Position numbers and translations under genes: made by a program. The notes under the pieces are model-generated. The model did no database searches and was not told the origin of the DNA. It was given only the letters and a program-made list of their open reading frames with translations. A DNA stretch of 64,000 nucleotides from Chelonoidis abingdonii (Eukaryota; Chordata; Testudines; Testudinidae), in assembly GCF_003597395.2 (NCBI RefSeq), contig NC_133773.1, forward strand, positions 74,812,986 to 74,876,985. The letters are read 5' to 3'. Shown here piece by piece: positions 33,801 to 44,811 of this stretch; the stretch's first letter is position 1; every line of letters starts with the position of its first letter.

Positions 33801-34242
33801 TTATCATGAGTACAATGTTTTCTGACTGTAACTTTTAGACATAACATTATGTGTTTTAGTATCCATTAATATTTGACTCACGTGCAACTTTGTTCCATTA
33901 GATATCTGAGGTGTGTGTTATTAACCTAGTAAAACATGCTTTGCAGTGTCTTAATATAACTACATTGTGCCTCCTTGGTTTCATTGTTTCATTTTTTAGC
34001 CCAATAACATCTGAAAAAAAACAAACAAACAGCAGTTCTAAGAAAACAGAGGAAAAACATTACTAACTTTATGAAGCACATGTTCCAAAAGCTTGTAGTA
34101 TTATTTGTCCAGACAAACCATTAAAAATAGTGGGAAACAGAGTTTTAAAAACTACGTTCTCTTCTGCCTGCCTGCCCGCACCCCAACTTCTTGTTCATAA
34201 CAGGTACATCAACTCTTAATCAGTACACTATTCTTTATGGTG
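30861..34242. other. Unannotated stretch
   Basis: AT-rich, with no gene, LTR or SINE that I can recognise. Frames are all under 90 codons without family resemblance. Confidence 0.5.
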
Positions 34243-34590
34243 GAGGTTTACAAACTGTGGGGCATATGCCTCCCCTTAGGGGGCTATGGAGGAACATTGG
34301 TGTGGGGGGGTAATGGTGATAGTAGGCAGCTTGTGCCAGCCCTGCATGGTGTGGGACAGGGAGGAAGCACCATCTTCAGCCCCATCCCCAACTCACCTCA
34401 GAGGGCCACCTAGCCTATGGGTCAGTGTCAACATCCACCGTGGCAACCCCCAGAGATGGTTGCATGCTTCTTCCCCAACTCTGAAAACCTAAGCAGGGAG
34501 GGGCAGGTATTGGTCCTGTCCTAGCGGTGCAGCCTGGATGCAAGGTAGAAGCAACCTGCTGATGAGGAAGCCTTGGCTGAGCCATTGGTA
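34243..34590. mobile_element. Probable hAT-type remnant
   Basis: GGTTTACAAACTGTGGGGC at the left is a variant of the 'CAGTGGTTCTCAAACTGTGGGGC' hAT end. A GC-rich interior follows. The right end (near GCCTTGGCTGAGCCATTGG) has no clear inverted match, so it may be truncated. Confidence 0.4.
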
Positions 34591-36879
34591 AGTATCTGTA
34601 TTTGAAATTTACACGTGTAGATACAGTATGACTCATTTCAGAGGAGAGTTCTACAGAATGGGTCAATAGCAATACACAGGTGGGTTTCTTGCCGTGGGGA
34701 TTGTCAGCCAAGAGTTGGAATCTGGAAGTGATTTGTGGGTTTAATGATGGGTAAGTGGAAGTATAGCATTTAAATGGCATCCTGTGTGTAAGGATGAAGA
34801 GGTTGTAAAAGGAGGTGAAGGGGTGTTAAAATCCAGCAGGTGTGGTGATCTTTCTGTGGAGCAGGCTAAGTATTTGAGTGTAGGGTAGGTGTACATAGTT
34901 TCTGTTCAGTTCAGCTGACCTAAATCTAGGCTAACTTTTGCCTTAGAAAAGAGAAGGTGTTAAACTATCCTAAAGTGGTCATGTACCCTATTCCCTGAGT
35001 ATTCTGCAAAGGCAGAGTGTTAGTATGCATTTTATGGGTGTATTGCGGCATTGCTCAAAGAGGGCAGAGTTAAGATTCTGTTGATTTGTACCTTCTCTTT
35101 ATGTTGTGGGTTTCAAAAGTTTAAGTTTGAAATATCTTCTTTATTGCTTGGTTTTTAGAGAGGTTTGAGTTTTGCTCAACTGAAGCGTCTGGAAGGGCAT
35201 CAGAGACTACTGGGCAACATTAACTCTGCACTAATGGAGTTTTTTGTGACTGAATTTCCTGATTTTTTTTTTTTTTAAGAAAAATATTTTTGTATGAATT
35301 AGTGGTCATTTAGGCAGTTGTAGTTATCATGCTAGTTGGCAACTGAGGCACTATTGTGATTAGCTAAAGGTAAAGGATGCTGTATGGTTCCTAAGTGGTC
35401 CTCCTGTCTCTTGCACACTTTGTTACAGTGGAATGGTAACAATGGTCATGCTTTGAAATGTATGGAGGGTAGAGTTGCTGATAGGTCAGGGAGAGAAATC
35501 ACAGTTTTATTCCATGTTGCTTACAATAATTTTAGTGTGTGACAGAAGCCTGGTGTGTCTCTCTCCTTGTCCACCTCTTTCTCCACCATCCCCCAAAACA
35601 TACAGCCCTCTTGCCAACATTTTCAGCTAACCCTCCCCTACCTGCATTAAATGCATTAAACCATTTGCAATTTAGAGTCCCTTAGCATATAAAAAGCTGC
35701 TCCTTGCTGTCTGGTGCCCTCTGCTGCTGCATACACATATCACAGGCAGCAGTTTACCATAGGAAGGGTTTTAAGTCTCCAGTGTTATGTAGCCTGAGCT
35801 GCATCCCATGCTCCCATTGCAACCCTGCTGTAGCTACCCTCCCTGCCCACTGTTTTAGTCAGGCTTCCCCAGCTATGCCCCTATCCGACCCAGTCTGCCC
35901 CCTCCCAGGTGGCTTCTTCACCCCCTACTCCAGTGATCACTCCTACCCCACACAGGGGATGTGTGTAACTTAACTTTGCATTTCCTGGCTCTCAGAGGTC
36001 TTAATTTGCATCACCTTAAGATCCTGCCACAAACATGAGAGGGGCTCAGATCCTGGCATATTCATGATGAGGGGGAGGGAGGCAGGGAGAGGGGCTCAGA
36101 TCCCCCCAGATTCTGGCAAATGCATGGGAGGGGAGAATGTGGGTCTGTCATGGCCTCTTTCCCTAATCCTTCTGCACTCCCCCTGGCACTCATCCCCATG
36201 TCCTTTCTCCCAGTGTCTCCTCCCTTCCACACCCGTAGTCCCTCTACCTGCCCCAACCCCTAACCCCTTCTCTACCACCCATCTCCATTCCCACATCCCC
36301 AAACCCCTCTCCTCCCGCCCTTACTTTTCCACCCCCTAACCCCACCTAAGTTCCCTAATCTCCATAACCCATGGCCTGTGCAGCAAGCATTTGTATGTGT
36401 AATTGATTTTCTTTCCAGAAATAGTTTTTGCTCCTTCTGAATTTTCAGCTGTATTTGGATTACATTTCCCAAAATTAACCCCCTCCTCTCACAGAGGTAG
36501 ATAGTAGCAACATCCCTACAGATCTTTCTCAGATTTTTCCAAGAGTCAGGTTCAAGTTTACAATGCCTGGGTGTAGCTCAGGTTTAATGGCCATAGCATA
36601 TCCCTTTGAACCGTCTAGGTCATGGGAAAGCAGATAGACTAGGTAAAGGGTTTCTGGCCCTTCTGGAAATGAGCATTGCAATCTATTCAGTGCTCAAGTG
36701 TTAAGTATAAAGTCTAACTATTCCTTCCATAACAATTTCAATATTGCTTTTCCAAAGGGGTTGGGAGTGCCATACACTAGCTGAACTAAATGTTGAATTA
36801 TTGAGATCAGTTGGGGGATGATCAGAGCTGTGGTTTGAGCCCCGTGTGTGTGCAAAAAATCACTGGCAGAATCTGTACG
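34591..36879. other. Unannotated stretch including a pyrimidine-rich tract
   Basis: 34600-35570 has nothing recognisable beyond a T-run (35262-35276). 35575-36360 is strongly C/T-rich, interrupted near 35940-36080. Open frames there are composition artefacts. Confidence 0.5.
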
Positions 36880-37050
36880 CAGTGTTGTTGCAGGTGTGTT
36901 GGTCCCAAGCTATTAGAGAGAGAAGGTGGTTGAGGTAATATCTTTTATTGGATCATCTTCTGTTAGTGAGAGAGACAAGCTTTTGAGCTTACAAAGAGCT
37001 GAAGAAGACCTCTGTGTAAACTCAAAAGCTCGTCTCACTAGTAGAAACTG
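36880..37050 (-). mobile_element. Penelope-like element 3' tail, with a snap-back piece
   Basis: The minus strand of 36996-36880 reads ...CAATAAAAGATATTACCTCA... ending in a GGACCAACAC..CTGCAACAACACTGC-like tail, a known form of Penelope-like 3' end in reptiles. Next to it 36990-37045 on plus repeats the upstream part of the same tail (CTGAAGAAGA...CTCAAAAGC), so the two halves face each other. Inverted partial copies are common for Penelope-like elements. Confidence 0.55.
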
Positions 37051-37399
37051 TCACCTTTATGAAATCCTGTTTTTGTTTTTATTTTTTCTGAGGGCTGTAT
37101 CTTAGAAACTCTCTGTCCAATGATCACAAGTTTGGATCACGAATCCTACCCTTCACTCCTACGAGGCATAGCAACTTCAAGCTAGTCCAAGCAGGCACAA
37201 GGATTTTAGAGCCCTTAGATGAGTTATCCTAGAGGAAAGGGTTCTCAAGCTTAACTACAGCAGAACTGACGCTGTGATGTAATAGGGTGGGATTTTGAAA
37301 TGCACTCAGTGCTGGCCTAACTCCGCTGAAGTTCATGGTGGTAAAACTCCCATTGACTTCAATGGGAGAAGAGTTAGGCCCGTGCTGAGCACTTCTGAA

Positions 37400-37540
37400 A
37401 GTCCCACCCATGGACCCCAGTCCAACAAAGACTTATACACATGCCTAACTTTATACACTGTGAATAGTCCCATTGAAATCAATAGAACTATTCACATGTT
37501 TAAAGTTAAGCATGCACTTAAAATGTTTTGCTGGATTGGG
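37400..37540. repeat. Near-palindromic interspersed repeat
   Basis: AGACTTATACACATGCCTAA and CACTGTGAATAGTCCCATTG on the left mirror AACTATTCACATGTTTAAAG and TTAAGCATGCACTTAAAATG on the right, making a long imperfect hairpin centred near 37477. It looks like an old DNA transposon common to reptiles and birds. A half copy lies at 57165-57255. Confidence 0.6.
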
Positions 37541-38800
37541 GTGACAGGACTTAATTCTGCCCTCTTTTAAACCTGGCCAACCTCAGTGAAGTCAATGCGC
37601 TTGTATGGGAGTAACTGAGAGCAGTATTTGTCCCATGACCTTTTTGTTTATCTTATGCATGGGCCAGTCCAAACTATTTGAAGGGAGAGAGAATCTATGA
37701 TCATTTTTTCTCAAGCTGTGTATATATAAATGTCTGCAAGAAAACATACATGGAGAGTCATCAGCAAAGTGTCACAACAACATCTACTGGCATTTTTTTT
37801 GCAAGATTTTATTATTGTTATTGGTTAACAAATACTGTGGAAATTGTATGCACGTTATGATTTAACATTAAATATGAATTTGCACAGTACTCATGGTTGA
37901 CCGTGCCCCATCACTTTTAAAATGTAGTTAAAGTGTATGAGTGTTTAATAGCTGTACTTCCTAATATGAAAAGCACACTTACAGAAAAATGAGTTCTTAA
38001 CAATGTCCATAATTGCCAGTTTAACCATTAAACTTTACCTTGGGTCATTTTTTCTCTCTGCCAAAAGATTATTAAATACAGATTAAGAGGGTTTGCTAGC
38101 ATTAGCTTTGGATTCATAAGGCATTGCTGTTCAATATACTGTATGTTTTATCTGAGCTAGATTCAACAGCAGGGCATTTGCAAAAAATGTTAATTGGCAA
38201 CTGACTTTCAAAGAGATTTAAACCATAATTGGATTATTCACTTTCCTGTTGAATTTAAAGGATCAAGGCTTCTGCTTGTCTTGCAGTTCCATTGGATCTC
38301 TCCCTATTTCCTTTAATAGTGAGATATTGTTGAACGACTGTATTCTGAGGGTTGTATCCTTTTGTGCTGCCAGGTCTCAAGGTCTTTCCTACTCTCTGAC
38401 TTTTTCTTATTATTGGAATGCCTAGTGGAACATTTTAATGGTTGGAAGTATTCACTTCTGAACTCACCATGTATTTTCTTCCTGCGTCATTGTCCAAGAT
38501 TGATATCTACAGAGAAGAGAGCTTTAAAAGGCCCTTGACTTTGGCTGTTGTCTGCTAAAAGCTCGTTTAACACATCGCAGTGGGTAGAAATCTTCACTGA
38601 TCACTGAATTTATGGCTGAGCTAGCCTGATTAAATGCATGAGTATTTCTGGTAATCTTTGTTTTGACTTTACATGTTTTGAGCTTGATAAGGTAGCAAGA
38701 GAATGTTGCCCATCTGGATGTTAAGTTGGAAAATGTAGCAAAGAAAAAATTTAAACATAAAGAATGATTGCATGAAATCATGTGAAATGTCCATTGGGTG
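37541..38800. other. Unannotated stretch
   Basis: AT-rich sequence with no gene or repeat recognised. Confidence 0.5.
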
Positions 38801-39355
38801 AAAACGAATCCTAACTTCACATCTCTCAAGAGATATATACATAATGTAAATGCTTACAGCTGCATTTAGTTTCTTATATCCTGATTAGATTTAAATTAAA
38901 GGAAGGATGTCATGTTGAATTATGAAGGATTATTTATTTTACTTATTTATTTCAATTTATTATATGCTTTCCTTCACAGACTCTGTAGGCACACTTGCAA
39001 AAAACATTAAACTTACAAATATTACTGAGACTAAACTGATAATGACTATTAAAATAAAGACATTTTAAATAAATCCTTTCCAAGCCACTAGCCCAGGTTT
39101 TCAAAATAAGCCATGTACTATGCTACAAAGCTGGACTAATTTAGGCTGTATTAGAGTGAACTCCAGAGTTAAAGATCTTCTGCTGAGTATGCCTTGCCTC
39201 TAAATTTCTGTGACGTGCCACAGGTCTACAATCTAGATCTACTAGGATCAGGGCAGTTACCATCTCCACAGTGATACCCAACAGCTTTGGTGAAATGGGG
39301 AACAGCAAGCTATGAGCCTGTGCATTCAAGCACCACTGACTGTCCTGTACACACA

Positions 39356-39720
39356 CAGAAGTCCTGACTGGTAGAGCCTACCATGTTCCCTGATTGGTCA
39401 CGCTATTTAAGGCCTAGTGGAAAGAAGCTGGAGGGTGTCTGTGCAAGTAGGTGGATCCCTGCCTTGCTGCTGCAAGCAGATCTTGCTATGCACTCCTAAT
39501 ACTGAGCCACAGTCCTGGTTCCTGTCCCCAGCTTTGCTCCTGATACTTGGCCTTGCTTCTGGTCCCCTGCTCTGCTCCTGACCCCTTAGCCTGCCTCTGT
39601 TCTGCTAACTCTACTTTGGCTGGCTCACTCGGCTCTGACCCAGCCTGACTCATTGACATGGACTCTGACCAGATCCTACAGGTGACACAGGTAAGGACTG
39701 CTTAACCTTGACCCTCTAGA
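39356..39720 (+). mobile_element. LTR-like segment in the left arm
   Basis: GATTGGTCACGCTATTTAAGGCC (an inverted CCAAT motif then a TATA-like box) is followed by a CT-rich run of TGCTCCTGACCCC-like units. This is the look of an LTR promoter with a minisatellite leader. Its counterpart is in the right arm near 46450-46730. Ends were not resolved. Confidence 0.35.
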
Positions 39721-40164
39721 TTGAACGTGAATCATGTTCTTGCATCTCCTGCAATCCAGGCCCTAACCTCAACCTTTAGCCTCATAGCCAGGGTCCTGAT
39801 AACCTCTAGGCCCTGACAGCTGGAGAGTCCCTGCTGATCTCACTGTAAAGGCAAAGCTCCAGGGGCAAGGTATTCTCTCCAAGTTGGTGATACCTAGGAT
39901 TAAAGCTAGTTGAATGATGGGGAAGGTGGGACAAATTCCATGAATAATCATTCCAGTTTTTAAATGCATGTTCTTCAACTATGGTTGCTTTGAGCAAACA
40001 TTCAGGCAGTCCAATATACTGGCACAAATATTTGCAGAAGGCAAATTTCAGTATTTCTGTGGGAAGTGCTTGTATGCTCAGGGAACAAATAATATCATGT
40101 GACTGTCTGAATAATCACAGCCAAATAACAGCACAAAGTCAGTATATTCTTGAGCAGTCCGTAG

Positions 40165-40289
40165 CAGTGGTTTTCCATCTGTGGACCCTGAGAAGTCTGC
40201 AGACTTTGTCTAATATTTCCACAGGGATCTGCACCTCCATTTGACATTGTTTAGGGGTCTGCAAATGAAAAAAGGTTGAAAACTCCTTG
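40165..40289. mobile_element. Short hAT-type MITE in the left arm
   Basis: CAGTGGTTTTCCATCTGTGG at the left and (inverted) CAAGGAGTTTTCAACC at the right are Charlie-like hAT ends. 125 bp. The mirror copy is at about 45807-45938 in the right arm. A target duplication is not clear. Confidence 0.6.
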
Positions 40290-40849
40290 TCTATAAAGTA
40301 AAATATTTGAAAAGACAAACTAACTTAATAATGAATATGTTCAAGGATATTGCAATCTACTTTCTCAAATTCCATGAGAGACTTAATTTGCTGGATAAAT
40401 TGTTCACTGTGAATTCTCAGCTCTACTTAAGACCCAAAACATAAAGGATGTTTTTCATAGATCAATGTTAACATGCTGATTTACACTGAGATTTGAAATG
40501 GAAACCAGCATAGTAACATGTTCCTTGTAGAAACAACAGCTAAGTTAGCAGTCAGCTGTTTTTTATGTAGGCTGAGTTTTCTGAATGGCCTTCAGGTATT
40601 GTCCCACTAACATACATTGCAGAAATATAATCTGGAGATGAAAAAGCAAGGACTAGTATTTTAAATGGAAATCACTCTCTCTCCTTAAGTGTATAAGAAA
40701 GGTAAAAGTTTAGGTGCCAGTCTGAATCTTTGAGGTCCTGTGACCAACTCTTCCTGCCCTCCCCTACTTAACAGCCCTTCTGTGAAATGGGGGCCTATGC
40801 TGCCTTCTTGGGGTGAAGGCCCAGCAGCCTATTAACCACCTCTAATTTG

Positions 40850-40978
40850 TAAACTCTTCATGGGGAGGGACTACATTTTTCCTGTGTTAATACAGCCATT
40901 AGCACAATGGGACCTTGATCCTAGATGGGGGCCTTTGGGCACTACCACAAAGAAAATAAAGAAAATAATAATAATGAT
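40850..40978 (+). mobile_element. SINE tail (ancient amniote type)
   Basis: GTAAACTCTTCATGGGGAGG, then ACAGCCATTAGCACAATGGG and GGGCACTACCACAAAGAAAA, with an AATAATAATAAT end. This is the 3' half of an old interspersed repeat of amniotes. Mirror copy near 45112-45240; another partial copy at 48117-48210. Confidence 0.5.
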
Positions 40979-41265
40979 TGTGACATATGGGGACCATCCA
41001 GACTGGCAAGACATTGTCACTGCGTGCCCATGCAGCTGCCTGACACAAGTAGCCAACCCACAAATATAAGGTCTCATCCTGGCTCTCACCAGCCTAGTTA
41101 CTCCTTGTCAGGTGACACCAGTCCCCGGTCTCCCCAAATCCATCATCCCCTAGTTCCTTCAAACCATTTCCTCTCTGGTTTGTCATCCCTGAAGGCGTGA
41201 AACCAGCTTCCCAGTTATCAGTTTACTTTGGCACGTATGCCCCACAAAGTTTGTATGAAAGAGGC

Positions 41266-41962
41266 TGTCGTAAACAGATAGTTAAGGGTTAATGTCTCTT
41301 TTACCTGTAAGGGGTTAACAAACAGTGACCCTGGAACACCTGACCAGAGGACCAATCAGGAGACAAGATACTTTAAAAATCTCAGTGGAGGGAAGTCTTT
41401 GTGTGTGTATGTTCTTTCTTTGTCCGTGTTCTGTCTGGGTTCTGAGAGGGACCAGACATGTAAGCAGATTCCTCTAATCTTTCTGGAAAAAAATCTCTTC
41501 TGTTCTAATTTTCATAAGTACCAGGAGAAAGGCGATTTTAGTCTTTTGATTGTTTTCTTTATTTGCACATGTGTATTTGGCTGGAAGGTTTTTAATGTGT
41601 AGTTTCATAGAATTTATCATAGATTATTAGGGTTGGAAGGGACCTCTGGAGATCATCTAGTCCAACCCCCTGCTCAAAGAAGGACCAATCCCTAAATCGC
41701 CCTTTCAAGGATTGAACTCACAACCCTAGGTTTAGGAGGCTACTGCTCAAACCACTGAGCTATCCCTCCCTCCAGTTTGCTTGAAAGATTTTTAATTTGT
41801 ATGTATGCTGGGGGGAGGATTCTCTCTAGTGTCTATAATCTGAAAGACCCTGTAATTTTCCATCTTGATTTACAGAGATAATTTTTACTTTTTATTTCTT
41901 TTATTAAAAACTTTTCTTTTTTAAAGACCTGATTGATTTTTTCCCCTTGTTAAGGCTCAAAG
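41266..41962 (+). mobile_element. LTR truncated at the inner edge of the left arm
   Basis: It starts TGTCGTAAACAGATAG, preceded by GAGGC, the complement of the duplication found at the right-arm LTR. It carries the same SINE (41609-41775). Its 3' part, equal to 43657-44112 of the right arm, is missing: the sequence switches at about 41962 to Penelope-like sequence. Confidence 0.8.
41609..41775 (-). mobile_element. tRNA-CR1 SINE (turtle type), left-arm copy
   Basis: The reverse complement shows a tRNA-like head (GGGATAGCTCAGTGGTTTGA as box A, GTTGTGAGTTCAATCC as box B) and a CR1-type 3' end (GGTTGGACTAGATGATCTCC ... CCAACCCTAATAATCTATGA). This head-tail pair is the tortoise Pol III SINE family. 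It is inserted in the LTR. Confidence 0.88.
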
Positions 41963-42078
41963 GAACGGAAATACAATAAAGCCCATGCTGCAACACTGTG
42001 ATGTTTGTATCACAGTATGATGAAGTACTAACTCAACATCACCACATGAAGATGCAGGATGGGATGCTCCTTCGCAGC

Positions 42079-42103
42079 NNNNNNNNNNNNNNNNNNNNNN
42101 NNN
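42079..42103. other. Assembly gap (25 N)
   Basis: A run of 25 N lies within the Penelope-like sequence in the spacer. The true length and continuity here are unknown. Confidence 0.99.
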
Positions 42104-42900
42104 ACAATGATCCTCACTTTCATGGCCTTTGGGTGGCAGGCCAGCCTCGCCCACAGACAACCGCCAACCTGAAGGCATATGACAGTAGATGCCAGACGCA
42201 CGAATAGTAACTCTAACTCAGGAACAATCCATGCAACAAACCCGATGCAACTCTGCCACATATCTACTCCAGCGACACCACCAACAGGACCTACCAGATC
42301 AGCCCAACACCATCACCGGTTCAGTCCACCTGACATCCGTCAATGTATATATGCCATCGTATGCCAGCAATGCCCCCTCTGCTATGTACATCGGCCGAAC
42401 ATGGACAATTCCCTCGAAAAAAAGGATAAAATGGGACACAAATCTGAATTAGCAATGGTACCAATATACAAAAACCTGTAGGAAGCAACACTTCAATTCT
42501 CCTGGACACACAATAGCGAGATCTAAAGGTAGTCATCTACAGCAAAAAAACTTCAGGACTAGACTTCAAAGAGAAACTGCTGAGTTTCAGTTCATCTGCA
42601 AAGTTGACATTCATCAGATCAGGATTAAACAAAGACTGTGAATGGCTTGCCAACTACAAAAGCAGTTTCTCCTGCCCTTGGTTTTCACACTCTCACTGCT
42701 AGACAGAGGGCCTCATCCTCCCTCATTGAACTAACTTCATTATCTCTAGCTCTGTTCCTTGCTTGCATATATACTACTTGGCCCTGGAGAATTTCCAACA
42801 CATGCATCTGACGAAGTGGATATTCACCCATGAATGCTCATGCTCCAATAATCTATAGTCTATAAGGTCTGCCACAGACTCTTTGCTGCCACCGTCAGTA
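42104..42900 (+). mobile_element. Penelope-like element: GIY-YIG end and 3' tail
   Basis: Plus-strand frames give IYAIVCQQCP-like and SAMYIGRT (the 'GIY' and 'YIG' parts of the endonuclease), then after shifts a C-terminal block including QQKNFRTRLQRETAEFQF-like residues and LNKDCEWLANYKS. The non-coding tail follows (GGGCCTCATCCTCCCT to CTCTTTGCTGCC). This family nicks DNA with GIY-YIG and copies itself with an RT related to telomerase. The frame breaks I could place are one-base losses. A hammerhead-like core lies at 42808-42845. Confidence 0.8.
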
Positions 42901-43656
42901 ACTATGTAGTTTAAATATAAAAATGGACTTGGGAACCTTGCCAATTGACCAGGTAGAGCTGGAAATATCAAGTTAACGATAGTCAAAATCAATCACTGGG
43001 GCAGGGGTACTTGCAAGAAGGAAGGGTAGAAGGATGCTCTTGTGACTGGAGATTACACAATATTGCTGAGCATTCTGGGATGAAGCCCCAAAGGAGCTGT
43101 TAGGTCTATGCTGTTTCCAGAAACAGGGAAGTGGGCCATAAGAATCATTCTTGAACATTGACATAATCAGAGTAATTGTTAAGGAAACCGGACACTTATA
43201 CCACTATATGTGACAATCAGCTCCAAACATCCCACAGGGAGAACAGAAGGTTTAAACACCCCAAAATAGCAGTTGACACAACTGATTGCATACTCCAATT
43301 ATTTACCATAAGAGTATATCAAGTAAAGGTCTTTTTATGAAAGTTTATAGATTCTGAACTTCGTGGTCATTATGAGATGTATAGACTCGTTCTGAATCTA
43401 TGTTATATTATGTATATAGAAAACTGTTGCTTTAACCGAGTACTCCACTTCTACTTGAGCATATAACAGTTAAGAGCATTATCTATATAACATCAGGTTC
43501 AGAGCAGTCTAATACATACTTGTAAAGCCTGAAGGTTGCAAACTCTACTGTTATTTTTGTCTGCAACGTGTGCAATTGCTCTTCCTTAACTATTCATCTT
43601 TGAATCTGTTTTTTCTAATAAATAAACATTGTTTATTTTTATATCAGGTGGGCCTC
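42901..43656. other. Unannotated stretch
   Basis: No repeat or gene recognised between the Penelope tail and the right-arm LTR. Confidence 0.55.
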
Positions 43657-44811
43657 TGTCATGGTATAAAACGCCAACTCTAACCTTAGAGTCTAAAAGA
43701 TGCGGGTTCAGACCAGCATGAAATCCCCTAAGCTTAATTACCAGCTTAGACCTTGTTAGTGCTGCCCACCGAACCAGGACTTGGAGTGCCTGGTACACTC
43801 TGGTCCGCCCCAAACCTTCCTGGGGACCCTCAAGACCCAAACCCCTTGAGTCTCACAACAAAAGGGAAATAAATCATTCCCCTCCCTCCTTTCTTCCATC
43901 CTAGATTGCCTTCCGCTCCCTGGGTACATAGGAGATCACTGTTGATTCAACTTCGTGTGAAATCTTAAAACAGAGAGGAATGTTACTCCCCCTCCTCTTT
44001 TCCCCTCACCCAGAGGCAATTACAGATTTCAAGCTCCGTGAATCTAAACAAAAAGGAAATTCACCTTCCCCCCTCTTCTCCGCACGCAATTCCCTGGTGA
44101 GTACAGACTCATTCGCTCTGAGCCTAACAAGGGGGAAAAAATCAATCAGGTCTTAAAAAAGAAAAAAAGTTTTTAATAAAAGAATAACAAGGTAAAAATT
44201 ATCTCTGTAAATCAGATGGAAAATTACAGGTCTTTCAGATTATAACACTAGAGAGAATGCCTCCCCAGCGATACATACAAATTAAAAATCTTTCAAGCAA
44301 ACTGGAGGGAGGGATAGCTAGTGGTTTGAGCAGTAGCCTCCTAAACTGGGGTTGTGAGTTCAATTCCTTAAAGGCGATTTAGGGATTGGTCCTTCTTTAG
44401 CGGGGGTTGGACTAGATGATCTCCAGAGGTGCCTTCCAACCCTAATAATCTATGATAAAATTTCTATGAAACTACACATATAAAACCTTCCAGCCAAATA
44501 CACATGTACGCAAATAAGAAAACAATCAAAAAGCACTAAACTCGCCTTCTCCTGGTACTTATGAAAATTAGAACAGAAGAGCTTTTTTGCCAGAAAGATT
44601 AGAGAATCTGCTTACATGTTCTGGTCCCTCTCAGAACCAGACAGAACACGGACAAAGAAAGAACATACACACACAAAAGACTTCCCTCCACTGAGATTTT
44701 TTAAAGTATCTTGTCTCCTGATTGGTCCTCTGCGTCAGGTGTTCAGGGTTCACTGTTTGTTAACCGCCTTACAGGTAAAGAGGACATTAACCTTAACTAT
44801 CTGTTACGACA
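43657..44811 (-). mobile_element. Complete solo LTR with a SINE inside
   Basis: On the minus strand it begins TGTCGTAACAGATAG (44811) and ends ACCATGACA (43657). GCCTC flanks both sides exactly (43652-43656, 44812-44816), a 5-bp target duplication typical of retroviral-type LTRs. Length is 1155 bp including a SINE of about 165 bp. The part from 44112 upward is mirrored in the left arm; the rest lies in the spacer. No internal viral sequence is left. Confidence 0.88.
44303..44466 (+). mobile_element. tRNA-CR1 SINE (turtle type), right-arm copy
   Basis: Head: GGGATAGCTAGTGGTTTGAG (box A-like), GAGTTCAATTCC (box B-like, 44356-44367). Tail: GGGGGTTGGACTAGATGATC and CCTTCCAACCCTAATAATC, the CR1 3' end. 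It sits at the same site in the LTR as the left-arm copy, so the insertion predates the duplication. Confidence 0.88.

Larger units (their letters stand above)
38801..41962 (+). repeat. Left arm of a large inverted repeat
   Basis: The reverse complement of this arm matches 44115-47319 from end to end. Shared landmarks in mirror order: CGAATCCTAACTTCA at the outer edge; GACTCTGTAGGCACACTTGC; the hAT MITE; the SINE tail with AAAATAATAATAAT; GGCACGTATGCC; the LTR start; the tRNA-type SINE; and AAAGACCTGATTGATTTTTT at the inner edge. Identity is about 90% by eye over 235 bases near the outer end, and the differences are largely one-base indels. It contains no host gene. Confidence 0.9.
41963..44114. 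other. Spacer of the inverted repeat
   Basis: About 2.15 kb separates the arms. It contains a Penelope-like element end (about 41980-42900) with an assembly gap, then 42901-43656 without recognisable features, then the 3' part of the right-arm LTR (43657-44112). Confidence 0.85.

Noticed and set aside
35575..36360. Host exon or 5' UTR suggested by C/T-rich open frames
   Set aside because: Frames are open on both strands because of skewed composition; there are no splice sites in phase and no domain.
44303..44466. tRNA gene
   Set aside because: The A- and B-box-like sequences belong to the tRNA-derived head of a SINE followed by a CR1 tail; no cloverleaf can be completed.
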